The notes under the pieces: generated by a model | The model's input: only the letters and a program-made list of their open reading frames with translations | The model's database searches: none | What the model was told of the DNA's origin: nothing | Assembly (NCBI GenBank): GCA_017399225.1 | Contig: JAFQEB010000005.1 | Coordinates: forward strand, 1 to 19,439 | DNA from: Clostridia bacterium | Lineage (GTDB): Bacteria > Bacillota_A > Clostridia > Christensenellales > Aristaeellaceae | Length of the DNA stretch: 19,439 nucleotides | Reading direction: 5' to 3' | Translations under genes and position numbers: made by a program | Shown here: piece after piece, positions 12,067 to 19,439 of the stretch | Layout: each line of letters begins with the position of its first letter | Numbering within the stretch: position 1 is the first letter of the stretch

Positions 12067-13943
12067 TCAAAAACCACCGTTCTGGAGTATTTGAAGGTAT
12101 TGTTGATATAGACCCGGCAGGTGAACTCGCCCGCCTCGTTGCTGATCAGCTCCACCTCGGGATGGCGGCTGGCATTGGAGGGGAAATCCCCCTGGTACAC
12201 CGTGACCTCGCCGTCCGGATCCGTCAGCGTCACGCGCACGCTGGTCAGGCCCTCGCTCTGGGGCAGATCCAGCTCGATCTTCGCACGCCGCAGCATACTC
12301 TGCACCCGGTAAACGGACAGGGAGATCGTCGTACCCTGGATGACCTGGGAGTCCGCAGTGATGGACTGCAGGGCCACCCGGTCATGGCGGGACGTGTCTT
12401 CCGTCTCAATGTATTCGATGCTTGCATTCAGCGTAAGCCCGGAGGCAGCGATCAGCCCGCGCGCCTCGCTCAGCGTCCTGCCCTGCACGCGGGGCACATA
12501 GGCCACGCCGCCGGAGACCGTCACCTGGATGGTATCGCCCGGCTGGCACACGCTGCCCTCCGCCGGGACCTGTTTGATGACAAAGTCCGCATCGTGGGTC
12601 TTGGAGACCACGCGCTCCACCACCGACAGCGTCAGACCCGAAGCCTTCAGGGTGCGGGTGGCGTCCTCCAGAGTCATGTTGACGATCTTGGGTACCGTCT
12701 GGCTGGAGGGGCCCTTGGAGACGGTCAGCACCACCTTATCACCCTTGCGCAGCGTGGTATCCTCCAGCGGCGCCTGGGCAATGACGATGCCTGCCGGGAT
12801 CGTCGGATGGGTGCTTTCCACCACCTCTGCCGTCAGGCCGATGCGGCTGATCTCGCGGATCGCCACGCTGACCTCACTGTCCCGGTACAGATCGACGGTG
12901 GCGCTGTTGACTACCTTGTCATAGATCGCCATGGAGCCCACATACAGACCGTAGAGCACCACCAGCGTCACGACGATCGTCATGACCCAGACCGGAAGCC
13001 CTGTCTGGCGCGTCTTGTTGCGGCCGGTATTCTGGCGCACCCGGGTACCCGCCGCAGAGGACGCGGACGTCGCCTGCCGCACAGGCAGTTGGGGCTGCGC
13101 AATGCGGGGCTGCATCTCGCTCACCCTTCCCTCCAGCGCCATGCGGAGCTCGGAGGCCATTTCCCTGGCGGAATGGTAGCGGTACTGGGGGTTTTTCTCC
13201 ATCGCCTTGAGGCACACATGGCAGATAGCGTCCGACACGTCGGGCGCGAAGTGCTGGATGGGCTCCGGCTGGGCATGAAGATGCTGCATGGCGATGGCCA
13301 CCGGGCTGTCCCCGTCAAAGGGCACGCGGCCTGTCAGCATCTCGTAGAGCGTCACGCCCACGGAGTACAGGTCGCTGGTGACGTCCGTCCCCTGCCCCTG
13401 GGCCTGCTCAGGGCTGAAATAGTGCACCGAGCCCATGACTGAATCCCCGCGGGTCAGCGTGGAGGAGTTTGCCATGCGGGCAATGCCGAAGTCCGCCACC
13501 TTGATGTGGCCGTCGGCATGGACAAGGATGTTCTGGGGCTTGATGTCCCGGTGGATGATGCCGTTCTGATGGGCGTGCTGCAGCGCAGACAGGATGCGGA
13601 TGGTGATCTGCACCGCCGTGGCCGGCTTGATGCGCCCGTTGTCCCGGATCACTTCCTTGAGGGTGTGACCCTTGACGTATTCCATGATGAGGTAGCGGTT
13701 CTCCCCGTCCATGCCCACGTCCAGCAGATTGACGATGTTGTGGTGGGTCATCTTGGAGGCCGCCTCGGCTTCACGCTGGAAGCGCCCGACGAATTCCGCA
13801 TCCCGGTTAAACTCAGGTTTGAGCACCTTGACCGCCACGGAGTGCCCGGTGTTGCGGTCAATGGCACGGTACACGATGGCCATGCCGCCGATGCCGATCT
13901 GCTCCACCAGCACATAGCGCCCGGCCAGTATCTTCTCTCTCAT
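12063..13943 (-). CDS. prkC: PASTA-domain Ser/Thr protein kinase (PrkC/Stk1/PknB type)
   Basis: This 626-residue membrane kinase has a full Hanks-type domain: glycine loop GIGGMA (17-22), Lys39 in AVKVL, catalytic HRDIKPQN (131-138), DFG (151-153), activation loop with several Ser/Thr (159-175), and the APE-like SPEQ (177-180). A basic juxtamembrane stretch (300-313) leads to one membrane helix (about 317-340). Outside the cell are three PASTA repeats (about 346-411, 413-478, 480-546), which in this family bind muropeptides or lipid II. The last 75 residues (550-626) form a beta-rich tail ending in an SRTVVFE strand, probably an Ig-like cap. Gene order and ATGA overlaps with prpC (upstream) and rsgA (downstream) support co-translation. 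It senses envelope state and controls cell-wall synthesis, growth and spore/dormancy exit in relatives. Confidence 0.96.
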   Translation of the reverse strand: MREKILAGRYVLVEQIGIGGMAIVYRAIDRNTGHSVAVKVLKPEFNRDAEFVGRFQREAEAASKMTHHNIVNLLDVGMDGENRYLIMEYVKGHTLKEVIRDNGRIKPATAVQITIRILSALQHAHQNGIIHRDIKPQNILVHADGHIKVADFGIARMANSSTLTRGDSVMGSVHYFSPEQAQGQGTDVTSDLYSVGVTLYEMLTGRVPFDGDSPVAIAMQHLHAQPEPIQHFAPDVSDAICHVCLKAMEKNPQYRYHSAREMASELRMALEGRVSEMQPRIAQPQLPVRQATSASSAAGTRVRQNTGRNKTRQTGLPVWVMTIVVTLVVLYGLYVGSMAIYDKVVNSATVDLYRDSEVSVAIREISRIGLTAEVVESTHPTIPAGIVIAQAPLEDTTLRKGDKVVLTVSKGPSSQTVPKIVNMTLEDATRTLKASGLTLSVVERVVSKTHDADFVIKQVPAEGSVCQPGDTIQVTVSGGVAYVPRVQGRTLSEARGLIAASGLTLNASIEYIETEDTSRHDRVALQSITADSQVIQGTTISLSVYRVQSMLRRAKIELDLPQSEGLTSVRVTLTDPDGEVTVYQGDFPSNASRHPEVELISNEAGEFTCRVYINNTFKYSRTVVFE

Positions 13944-14761
13944 CGCGCGCCCTCCCCGTCATGGAGGACCACGACGCTGATGTTGTCCCGGCCACCGTTT
14001 TCCAGGGCTGCCTCCATCATCAGCTCTGCCGCCTTCTCCGGCCCATGGGCCTTAAGCAGCTTCTCCAGCATTTCATCCGGCACCATGCCGTGCAGGCCGT
14101 CGGAGCAGATCATCCAGGTGTCCCCGGCGCGGCGTTCTTCCACTGCCAGGTCGACCTCGATCCCCTCCTCCGTACCCACGGCGCGGGTGATCACGTTCTT
14201 GTTGGGATGGTTCTCCGCCTGCTCCGGCGTCAGGAAGCCTGCGCGCACCAACTCGCCCACGAGGGAGTGGTCGTCCGTCATCTGCTGCATTTCGCCGTCC
14301 CGCAGCAGGTAAATGCGGCTGTCGCCCACATGGCCCATGTAAACGAACTGATCGCTCAGCCAGATCAGGGAGAGCGTGGTGCCCATGCCCGCGAGGCTCT
14401 TGTCCTCCTCCTGCTGGCGGAAAAGGGCCAGGTTGGCCTCCTCCACTGCGCTGCGGAGCGCCTCCAGGGAGGGCTTGCGGTCCTTCAGGGCCTGGATGAC
14501 CCCATCCCGAGCGCCGGCAGAGGCCGTTTCGCCGCCGTTGTGGCCGCCCATGCCGTCCGCCACGCCGTACAGGCGCAGCTCCCCGGACTCCACCAGCACG
14601 TCCTGATTGCTCAGGCGCACCTTGCCCACATGGGTCAGGCCGCAGACCGTCAGAGGCGCGGGAGCCTCCTGCGCCGCAGGGGCGGCAGGCTCCTCACGCC
14701 CGGCGGCAAAGTCCCGCAGACGCTTCATGGTATCCCGGGTGAAGTGATACTTGCGACTCAT
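13940..14761 (-). CDS. prpC: PP2C-family Ser/Thr protein phosphatase
   Basis: This metal-dependent phosphatase of 273 residues reverses phosphorylation by the adjacent PASTA kinase. PPM/PP2C motifs are complete: VRLSNQD (48-54), VADGMGGHNGGETAS (67-81) with the metal-binding Asp and Gly, GDSRIYLL (146-153), MTDDHSLV (161-168), SDGLHGM (220-226) and GGRDNISVVV (256-265). It carries about 38 extra N-terminal residues, basic then Ala/Pro/Glu-rich, not present in the compact PrpC core. I chose the ATG at 14761 because GGAG lies six bases before it; an in-frame TTG at 14773 would start inside that site. Its stop overlaps the kinase start by 4 bases, and rlmN ends 24 bases upstream. Confidence 0.95.
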   Translation of the reverse strand: MSRKYHFTRDTMKRLRDFAAGREEPAAPAAQEAPAPLTVCGLTHVGKVRLSNQDVLVESGELRLYGVADGMGGHNGGETASAGARDGVIQALKDRKPSLEALRSAVEEANLALFRQQEEDKSLAGMGTTLSLIWLSDQFVYMGHVGDSRIYLLRDGEMQQMTDDHSLVGELVRAGFLTPEQAENHPNKNVITRAVGTEEGIEVDLAVEERRAGDTWMICSDGLHGMVPDEMLEKLLKAHGPEKAAELMMEAALENGGRDNISVVVLHDGEGAR

Positions 14762-14785
14762 GTCTGTCTCCAATCCATCAGCATT

Positions 14786-15859
14786 TCAGCAGCTTGCTTC
14801 CTGTTCATCCTTGAGGATGCTGCGGCGCAGCTGGCCGCAGGCGCCCTCGATATCATCGCCCATCTCGCGCCTTCTGGTGACGGAGATGTGCAGGTTCTCC
14901 AGCGTCTGCATAAAGCGGCGCACGGTGTTTTCCGTCACGCCCTTCAGGTCGCGCTCGGCAACGACGTTCAGGGGGATCAGGTTCACATGGCACTGCAGGC
15001 CGCGAAGCCTGGAGGCCAATTCGGCAGCGTGCTTCTCCTCACAGTTGACGCCGCCCACCAGCGCGTATTCAAAGATCACGCGGCGGCCGGTCTTTTCCAC
15101 ATAGTTGCGGCAGGCCGCCAGCAGCTGATCCATCGGATAAGCCTTGGCAATGGGCATGGTCTGCCGGCGGATCTCGTCATTGGGCGCGTGCAGGGACACC
15201 GACAGCGTCACCGGCAGATCCTCCTGGGCCAGCTCGTACATCTTCGGCACGATGCCGCAGGTGGAGAGGCTCACGTTGCGCAGACCGATTTGAACGCCGT
15301 CCGGCTCGCGGAGCAGGCGCAGGAACTTCATCACGTTGTCGTAATTGTCGAGAGGTTCGCCGCTGCCCATCAGGACGATGTTGTGCACCTTCGGGCTCTG
15401 GCCCGCCTCCACCGGCATCCCCTTCTCGGCGATGTAGCGGTTGGCGCACAGGATCTCCCCCAGCATTTCTCCGGCTGTCAGGCTGCGCACGCAGCCGTCC
15501 AGGGTGGAGGCGCAGAAGGTGCATCCCATGCGGCAGCCCACCTGGGTGGAGATGCACAAGGTATAACCATGGTGGTAGTGCATCAGCACGCCCTCGACGC
15601 AGTTGCCGTCCCTCAGGCCAAAGAGGAATTTCACCGTATCGTCGATCTTCGAGCGGCGCTCATGCAGGATGCGCACCGGTTGGGCGACGGCCTCTGCCTT
15701 GAGCTGCTCGCGCAGGCTGAGGGGCAGATTGGTCATCCCGTCGAAGTCCACGCCCTGGTGGATCCATTTGAATATCTGCCTGGCCCGGAAGGCTGGGAGC
15801 TTGCGCGCCTTGCACCACTCGGTCAGCTCGGACTGGAAAAGCCCGGTAAGTTCAGTCAT
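14786..15859 (-). CDS. rlmN: Dual-specificity 23S rRNA/tRNA adenine C2-methyltransferase RlmN
   Basis: This radical-SAM enzyme of 357 residues methylates C2 of A2503 in 23S rRNA and A37 in some tRNAs. The iron-sulfur motif CRMGCTFC supplies C109, C113 and C116. The preceding TLCISTQVGC places the acid/base cysteine at C102, and GACGQL near the C-terminus supplies the methyl-carrying Cys341. Other signatures are GSGEPLDNYDNV (165-176), LSTCGIVPKM (198-207), VSLHAPNDEIRRQTMPI (221-237) and EYALVGGVN (264-272). I prefer the ATG at 15859, with GGAGGG seven bases upstream, over an ATG at 15874 that begins within that site. It follows rsmB by a short gap and precedes prpC, the order typical of Bacillota. 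Confidence 0.96.
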   Translation of the reverse strand: MTELTGLFQSELTEWCKARKLPAFRARQIFKWIHQGVDFDGMTNLPLSLREQLKAEAVAQPVRILHERRSKIDDTVKFLFGLRDGNCVEGVLMHYHHGYTLCISTQVGCRMGCTFCASTLDGCVRSLTAGEMLGEILCANRYIAEKGMPVEAGQSPKVHNIVLMGSGEPLDNYDNVMKFLRLLREPDGVQIGLRNVSLSTCGIVPKMYELAQEDLPVTLSVSLHAPNDEIRRQTMPIAKAYPMDQLLAACRNYVEKTGRRVIFEYALVGGVNCEEKHAAELASRLRGLQCHVNLIPLNVVAERDLKGVTENTVRRFMQTLENLHISVTRRREMGDDIEGACGQLRRSILKDEQEASC

Positions 15860-15886
15860 TGAAATTCCCTCCATCGGGAAGTCAGT

Positions 15887-17698
15887 TTAGATGCGCCTCC
15901 GCTTGAAGCGGCAGATGTAGAAGCCCTCCACGCCATCACGGTTGGGCAGCAGCTGCAGGCCCACGTCCTCATGCTGGCGGAACTCCGCCGGGATGGTCTC
16001 AGGCAGCTTCGCCAGTTCGAATTCGGGGTGGCGCTCCAGGAAGGCCTCTGCCTGGCGGGCATTCTCATCCTTGAGGACGGAGCAGGTGGAGTACACCAGC
16101 GTGCCGCCGCGCTTGACATAGGGGGCGACGGTGTCCAGCAGCTTGGCCTGCAGGGCAGTCAGCTCCGCCACTGATTCCGCCGTCACGCGGTACTTCACGT
16201 CCGGCTTGTCCGCCATCACGCCAAGACCGGAACAGGGGGCGTCCAGCAGCACGGCGTCCATCGTGCCCTCCAGGTCGGGGCGGGCAACCGTCGCGTCGCG
16301 GTTCATGGGGCGCACGTTCTCTAGGCCCAGGCGCTTGACCTGCGCGGTGATCAGGTCGGTGCGGTGCTCGTGGAGCTCCCAGGCCTGTACGCGGCCGGAA
16401 CCGCCCATCAGCTCCGCCATCAGGCAGCTCTTGCCGCCGGGGGCCGCGCAGCAGTCGAGGATCTGCATCCCGCGCTTGGGCTCCACGGCCATCGCCGCCA
16501 TCATGGAGGACTCGGACTGGATGGAGAACTTGCCCCCCACAAAGCCCGCGTCATGGGCGATCTCCGCCATGTTGCGGATGCGCCAGGAATGGGGCACCTT
16601 GCCCGCTTCATGCTCCCAGACCTTCTCCTGCAGGAAGGCCTCGAAGGCCGCGTCGTCCATGCGGGTCAGGTTCGGGCGGACGGTGATGTAGCTGTCGTGG
16701 CTGCGGGTGCCCATCAGGTCGATGGCCTGGTCGCCCCAGTCCGCCGTCAGCTTCTCCACCAGCCACTCCGGCACGCTGAAGCGGATGGACAGCGCCTTGA
16801 TCGGCTCGCTGACCGGATCGGGCCACTTCAGCTCGTCCTTCTGACGCACCAGGTTGCGCAGGATGCCATTGCACACGCCGGCCAGGCCCTCCATGCCCAG
16901 CTCCTTGCACAGAGCGACGGAGGTATTGCAGGCCGCGCTCTCGGGGATGCGGTCCTCCAGCAGGATCTGGCAGGCGCCCATGCGCAGGACGTTGCGCAGC
17001 TTGATATCGGTATCGGGCTTGGCCATGATCTGATCCAGGGCCCAGTCCAGGTACATACGGTTCTCGATGGTATCGTAGGCCAGGCGCGCAGCCAGGCGGC
17101 GATCCACCAGCGGCAGGCCGCAGTCGCGCAGCTGCTCATCCAGAGCCAGGGAGATGAAAGCGTCCTTTTCCGTCACCGCACGGATGACCTCCAGGGCCAG
17201 GCGGCGGGCCGGCAGACCTTCCTGCTGCTCCGGATGGGACTTGCGGGCCGGGGCGGGGCGATCCCCGCGCACACCGGGGCGGGTATTGCCGGAATTGGGG
17301 CGATTCCCCACCGGCTTGCCACCAAAGCCGGGCTTTGCGCCGTGCTTGGCATAGGTTTTCCCACCAAAGGAGGACTTTTCGCCACCAATTTGGGCCTTAT
17401 CTCCACCAAATGCAGGTTTATCCCCACGATAAGCAGGTTTATCCCCACGGAAACCAGGCTTGCGGTCGCCAAATTGGGCACGTTCCCCACCGAAGGAGCG
17501 CTTTTCTCCGTTGGCAGAGCTGCGGTTTCCACCGGCAAAGGGCTTGCGCTCGCCATTTGCGCTTCTGTTACCACCAAAGGAACGCTTTTCGCCATTCACA
17601 GGAGCCTTGCTGCCACCAAAGGAGCGCTTTTGACCCGGATTGCCAGGCTTTTTCCCACGGGAGCCGCCATTCTGGCCGCCCTTGTTCTGATTATCCAT
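15887..17698 (-). CDS. rsmB: 16S rRNA (cytosine(967)-C(5))-methyltransferase RsmB with long N-terminal basic/Gly repeat extension
   Basis: The core (about residues 163-603) is normal RsmB: a NusB-like RNA-binding domain (about 165-290, with VDRRLAARLAYDTIENRMYLD-type sequence and GACQILLEDRIPES), then the methyltransferase with LDCCAAPGGKSCLMAEL (414-430), LDAPCSGLG (485-493, Cys489) and VYSTCSVLKDEN (535-546, catalytic Cys539). It makes m5C967 in 16S rRNA. Ahead of this lie about 162 residues almost free of hydrophobic residues, built from degenerate repeats such as KRSFGG (24-29, 38-43, 66-71), RGDKP (84-88, 91-95) and related FGG/GGE units. This extension is unusual: typical RsmB has about 430-450 residues. 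It is presumably disordered and RNA-binding. The start ATG overlaps the fmt stop by 8 bases. Confidence 0.94.
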   Translation of the reverse strand: MDNQNKGGQNGGSRGKKPGNPGQKRSFGGSKAPVNGEKRSFGGNRSANGERKPFAGGNRSSANGEKRSFGGERAQFGDRKPGFRGDKPAYRGDKPAFGGDKAQIGGEKSSFGGKTYAKHGAKPGFGGKPVGNRPNSGNTRPGVRGDRPAPARKSHPEQQEGLPARRLALEVIRAVTEKDAFISLALDEQLRDCGLPLVDRRLAARLAYDTIENRMYLDWALDQIMAKPDTDIKLRNVLRMGACQILLEDRIPESAACNTSVALCKELGMEGLAGVCNGILRNLVRQKDELKWPDPVSEPIKALSIRFSVPEWLVEKLTADWGDQAIDLMGTRSHDSYITVRPNLTRMDDAAFEAFLQEKVWEHEAGKVPHSWRIRNMAEIAHDAGFVGGKFSIQSESSMMAAMAVEPKRGMQILDCCAAPGGKSCLMAELMGGSGRVQAWELHEHRTDLITAQVKRLGLENVRPMNRDATVARPDLEGTMDAVLLDAPCSGLGVMADKPDVKYRVTAESVAELTALQAKLLDTVAPYVKRGGTLVYSTCSVLKDENARQAEAFLERHPEFELAKLPETIPAEFRQHEDVGLQLLPNRDGVEGFYICRFKRRRI

Positions 17699-18632
17699 CG
17701 ATTTCTTCCTCTTTCAGTACGCTGCCGACCGTCATGGGATGGCCGCGCAGATAGTCCTTGCTGTTCATGGGCTTGCCGCCGGGGGCCTGCAGCTGAATGA
17801 CACTGACTGCGCCCTCACCCGCGGCAATGATGAGGCCCTTCTTCGGGTCGGCGGCGATGATCTCGCCGGGCTGACCGGCGCCGTCGGCAACCTCTGCCCG
17901 CAGGAGCTTCAGCCGTCCGCCGGGGATGGCCGTGGAGCAGCCAGGCCAGGGGTTCAGGCCGTGGATGCGGTCGACGATCTCCTTTGCCGCGTGCGTCCAG
18001 TCGATAACGCCCATCTCCTTGGTCAGCATGGGGTCATAGGTCATGTTTTCGTGATCCTGGGGGATGCGCGCCAGGGTGCCCTCCGCCAGCTTCTTCAGCG
18101 TGTCGATCAGCAGCTCAGCGCCCAGGTCGGCCATGCGCACGGTCAGCTCGCCGGCGGTTTCGCCCTTGATATAGGGCGTTTCGGCTTTGAGGAGCATGTC
18201 GCCGGTGTCGATGCCCTTGTCGGTCATCATGGTCGTCACACCGACAGTTTCATCCCCCTGCAGGATGGCCCAGTTGATGGGCGCGCTGCCGCGATGCCGG
18301 GGCAGCAGGGAGGCGTGCACGTTGATGGTGCCCAGCTTCGGGATATCGAGGATCTCCTGGGAGAGGATCTGCCCGAAGGCCGCCGTCACGCACAGGTCGG
18401 GGGCCAGGGACTTCAAGTCCTCCACGCCGTCGCGGCGGATGCGCTGGGGCTGGAACACGGGGATGCCCTTCTCCACCGCGACCTGCTTCACGGGCGAGGC
18501 GATCACCTTGTTGCCGCGGCCCTTGGGGCGGTCGGGCTGGGTGAAGACGCCCACCACGTCATAGCCATTGTCGCACAGCGCCTTCAGGGACGGCACGGCG
18601 AATTCCGGCGTACCCATGAATACGATTCTCAT
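17691..18632 (-). CDS. fmt: Methionyl-tRNA formyltransferase
   Basis: This 313-residue enzyme, the family's usual size, formylates the amino group of Met-tRNAfMet with 10-formyl-tetrahydrofolate to make the initiator. It starts with the Rossmann strand MRIVFMGTPEFAVPSL, followed by the Lys/Arg-containing loop QPDRPKGRGNK (32-42). The catalytic triad residues are visible as N104 and H106 in INVHASLLP and D142 in GIDTGDML, with the folate/formyl motif RHRGSAPINWAI (112-123). The C-terminal OB-like tRNA-binding domain includes NPWPGCSTAI. The start overlaps the end of def by 4 bases (ATGA) and the stop overlaps rsmB, so the three are translationally coupled. The product and peptide deformylase act on the same formyl group at the beginning and end of its life. 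Confidence 0.97.
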   Translation of the reverse strand: MRIVFMGTPEFAVPSLKALCDNGYDVVGVFTQPDRPKGRGNKVIASPVKQVAVEKGIPVFQPQRIRRDGVEDLKSLAPDLCVTAAFGQILSQEILDIPKLGTINVHASLLPRHRGSAPINWAILQGDETVGVTTMMTDKGIDTGDMLLKAETPYIKGETAGELTVRMADLGAELLIDTLKKLAEGTLARIPQDHENMTYDPMLTKEMGVIDWTHAAKEIVDRIHGLNPWPGCSTAIPGGRLKLLRAEVADGAGQPGEIIAADPKKGLIIAAGEGAVSVIQLQAPGGKPMNSKDYLRGHPMTVGSVLKEEEIDG

Positions 18633-19120
18633 TCCGCGTCGTCCTCCGGGATATGCCCTTCGATCTCCTCCGGGGTCAGCTCGCGGTCCATCACGTCGAT
18701 GTACACGCGGCCATCCAGGTGATCCAGCTCGTGGCAGATCGCGCGGGCCAGGAAGCCCTCGCCGGTCAGCTCGCAGGGATTGCCCTTGCGATCCTGGAAC
18801 TGCACGGTGACCACATTGGGGCGAGTCACCACGCCCTGACGTCCCGGCAGGGACAGGCAGCCCTCGCGGCCGGTCTGGCTGCCTTCACGGCTGGTGATGA
18901 CCGGGTTGACCATCTCGATCAGGCCCTCGCCGATGTCGATGACCACGACCCGGCGCAGCACGCCCACCTGAGGCGCGGCCAGGCCCACGCCCTCGGCGCG
19001 GTACATGGTGTCGGCCATATCCTTGAGCAGGATCGCCAGACGCAGATCAAACTTCTCCTGCTGGCGGCACTCCTTGCGGAGCACGTCGTCGCCCAGCTTT
19101 ACGATTTTACGAATAGCCAT
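18629..19120 (-). CDS. def: Peptide deformylase
   Basis: This 163-residue Fe/Zn metallohydrolase removes the formyl group from nascent peptides. All three motifs are present: GVGLAAPQVG (44-53), EGCLSLPG (86-93, metal ligand Cys88) and CHELDHLDG (129-137), with ligands His130 and His134 and catalytic Glu131. The EGCLSLPG form and length fit type 1 deformylases. A polar acidic tail (EEIEGHIPEDDAE) follows. The ATG at 19120 has AAAGGAGAG about 8 bases upstream. It is the first gene of the operon seen here; relatives often place priA just before it, which would lie beyond the window. The 319 bases upstream are non-coding and rich in repeats. Confidence 0.97.
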   Translation of the reverse strand: MAIRKIVKLGDDVLRKECRQQEKFDLRLAILLKDMADTMYRAEGVGLAAPQVGVLRRVVVIDIGEGLIEMVNPVITSREGSQTGREGCLSLPGRQGVVTRPNVVTVQFQDRKGNPCELTGEGFLARAICHELDHLDGRVYIDVMDRELTPEEIEGHIPEDDAE

Positions 19121-19153
19121 CGTCTTATCTCTCCTTTGCGGGGGCCTTCGGCG

Positions 19154-19200
19154 ACCAGGGGCGCTGCCCCTGGACCCCGCTTAGGGGCGTTACGCCCCTA
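19154..19200. repeat. Double-hairpin intergenic repeat, copy 1
   Basis: The copy contains CCAGGGGC-GCT-GCCCCTGG (19155-19173), then ACCCCGCT, then TAGGGGCG-TTA-CGCCCCTA (19182-19200); each is an 8-bp stem with a 3-base loop. The first 42 bases (19154-19195) are repeated exactly at the window's right edge. It is probably a REP-like element dispersed in the genome. Confidence 0.8.
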
Positions 19201-19289
19201 AGAACCCCTTTTCGCGATCTTTCTTGGTTGGTTCCTTTGGGAGTTCGTGCGCGTGGTGCGCGGGTTGGCTATGCGCGCTTTGGCTCGAA

Positions 19290-19310
19290 TCTGTGAGCAT
19301 AGCTCACAGA
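19290..19310. repeat. Perfect 9-bp hairpin
   Basis: TCTGTGAGC (19290-19298) and GCTCACAGA (19302-19310) are exact reverse complements separated by ATA. No T run follows on either strand. It sits between the two copies of the double-hairpin repeat and may be part of the same composite element. Confidence 0.6.
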
Positions 19311-19397
19311 GTTCTCGCGTCGCCCACGCCTGCTTTCTTTCCTGATGTGGTGGGAGGCGGCCACCACCTGCGGTGGCGGACGGGAGTTGCACCGGAC

Positions 19398-19439
19398 ACC
19401 AGGGGCGCTGCCCCTGGACCCCGCTTAGGGGCGTTACGC
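19398..19439. repeat. Double-hairpin intergenic repeat, copy 2 (cut by window edge)
   Basis: These 42 bases are identical to 19154-19195 and lie in the same orientation, 244 bases apart. The second hairpin is cut off by the window end, so the true length of the identity is unknown. Confidence 0.8.

Larger units (their letters stand above)
19121..19439. other. Repeat-rich intergenic region upstream of def
   Basis: I find no believable gene in these 319 bases. The region consists of two identical 42-base double-hairpin repeats (19154-19195 and 19398-19439), a perfect 9-bp hairpin between them (19290-19310), and a GCCACC/GGTGGC stem near 19360-19377. Open frames crossing it have no ribosome site and no protein-like composition. 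No clear sigma-A promoter for def is visible, so def may be transcribed from further upstream. Confidence 0.65.

Noticed and set aside
12162..13442. A 426-codon plus-strand open frame opposite the kinase gene
   Set aside because: The kinase and PASTA motifs on the minus strand are unambiguous. The antisense frame has no ribosome site or domain.
13961..15862. A 633-codon open frame on the plus strand opposite prpC and rlmN
   Set aside because: It runs across two clearly coding minus-strand genes and their junction and shows only low-complexity His/Gln/Ala composition.
17250..17690. Short repeats that could suggest a CRISPR-like or tandem repeat array
   Set aside because: Unit lengths and sequences vary, the reading frame is kept throughout and the units translate to FGG/RGD-type peptides, so this is repeat coding sequence of rsmB.

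Overview
The window reads as a chromosomal segment of a GC-rich Bacillota, probably a Clostridia-type anaerobe. The reasons are the strong AGGAGG-type ribosome sites, the PASTA Ser/Thr kinase with its PP2C partner, and a long minus-strand block in the order def-fmt-rsmB-rlmN-prpC-prkC-rsgA-rpe, which is the classical Bacillota arrangement. The genus cannot be fixed from the sequence alone.

Left end (1-2740): visibly less GC-rich than the rest. It holds a partial HAD (Cof-type) phosphatase and a LacX-type aldose 1-epimerase on the minus strand, then about 1.2 kb without an intact gene. That stretch contains decayed gene fragments, a minus-strand terminator and a perfect inverted repeat. It ends at the 3' part of a tRNA, most like tRNA-Met, that lacks its 5' half but is followed by a normal terminator. 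This is the signature of an attachment-site scar at the edge of an integrated element lying to the left.

Regulators (2790-5000): a MarR-family repressor gene with its own promoter, a palindromic operator candidate and a terminator, followed by a 487-residue HTH protein with an unrecognised C-terminal part and its own promoter.

Plus-strand accessory block (5090-9366): an 88-residue membrane protein with its own terminator. Next comes a clear TTGCCA-17-TATAAT promoter driving four tightly packed genes: a ClpB-D2-like AAA+ ATPase with a nucleotide-site-less first half, an unrecognised 222-residue protein, a Cys-rich DUF3795 protein, and an alpha/alpha-toroid (terpene cyclase/prenyltransferase-like) protein. 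A hairpin shared with the convergent operon closes it. This is the best candidate in the window for an undescribed system.

Minus-strand housekeeping operon (9370-19120): def, fmt, rsmB (with a long glycine/basic repeat extension), rlmN, prpC, prkC, rsgA, rpe, a 22-codon basic mini-ORF, and a second NOL1/NOP2/Sun RNA methyltransferase. Most neighbours overlap or nearly touch. Together they cover N-formylmethionine processing, rRNA/tRNA modification, 30S maturation and envelope-stress kinase signalling.

Right end (19121-19439): non-coding, with two identical 42-base copies of a double-hairpin repeat flanking another strong hairpin.
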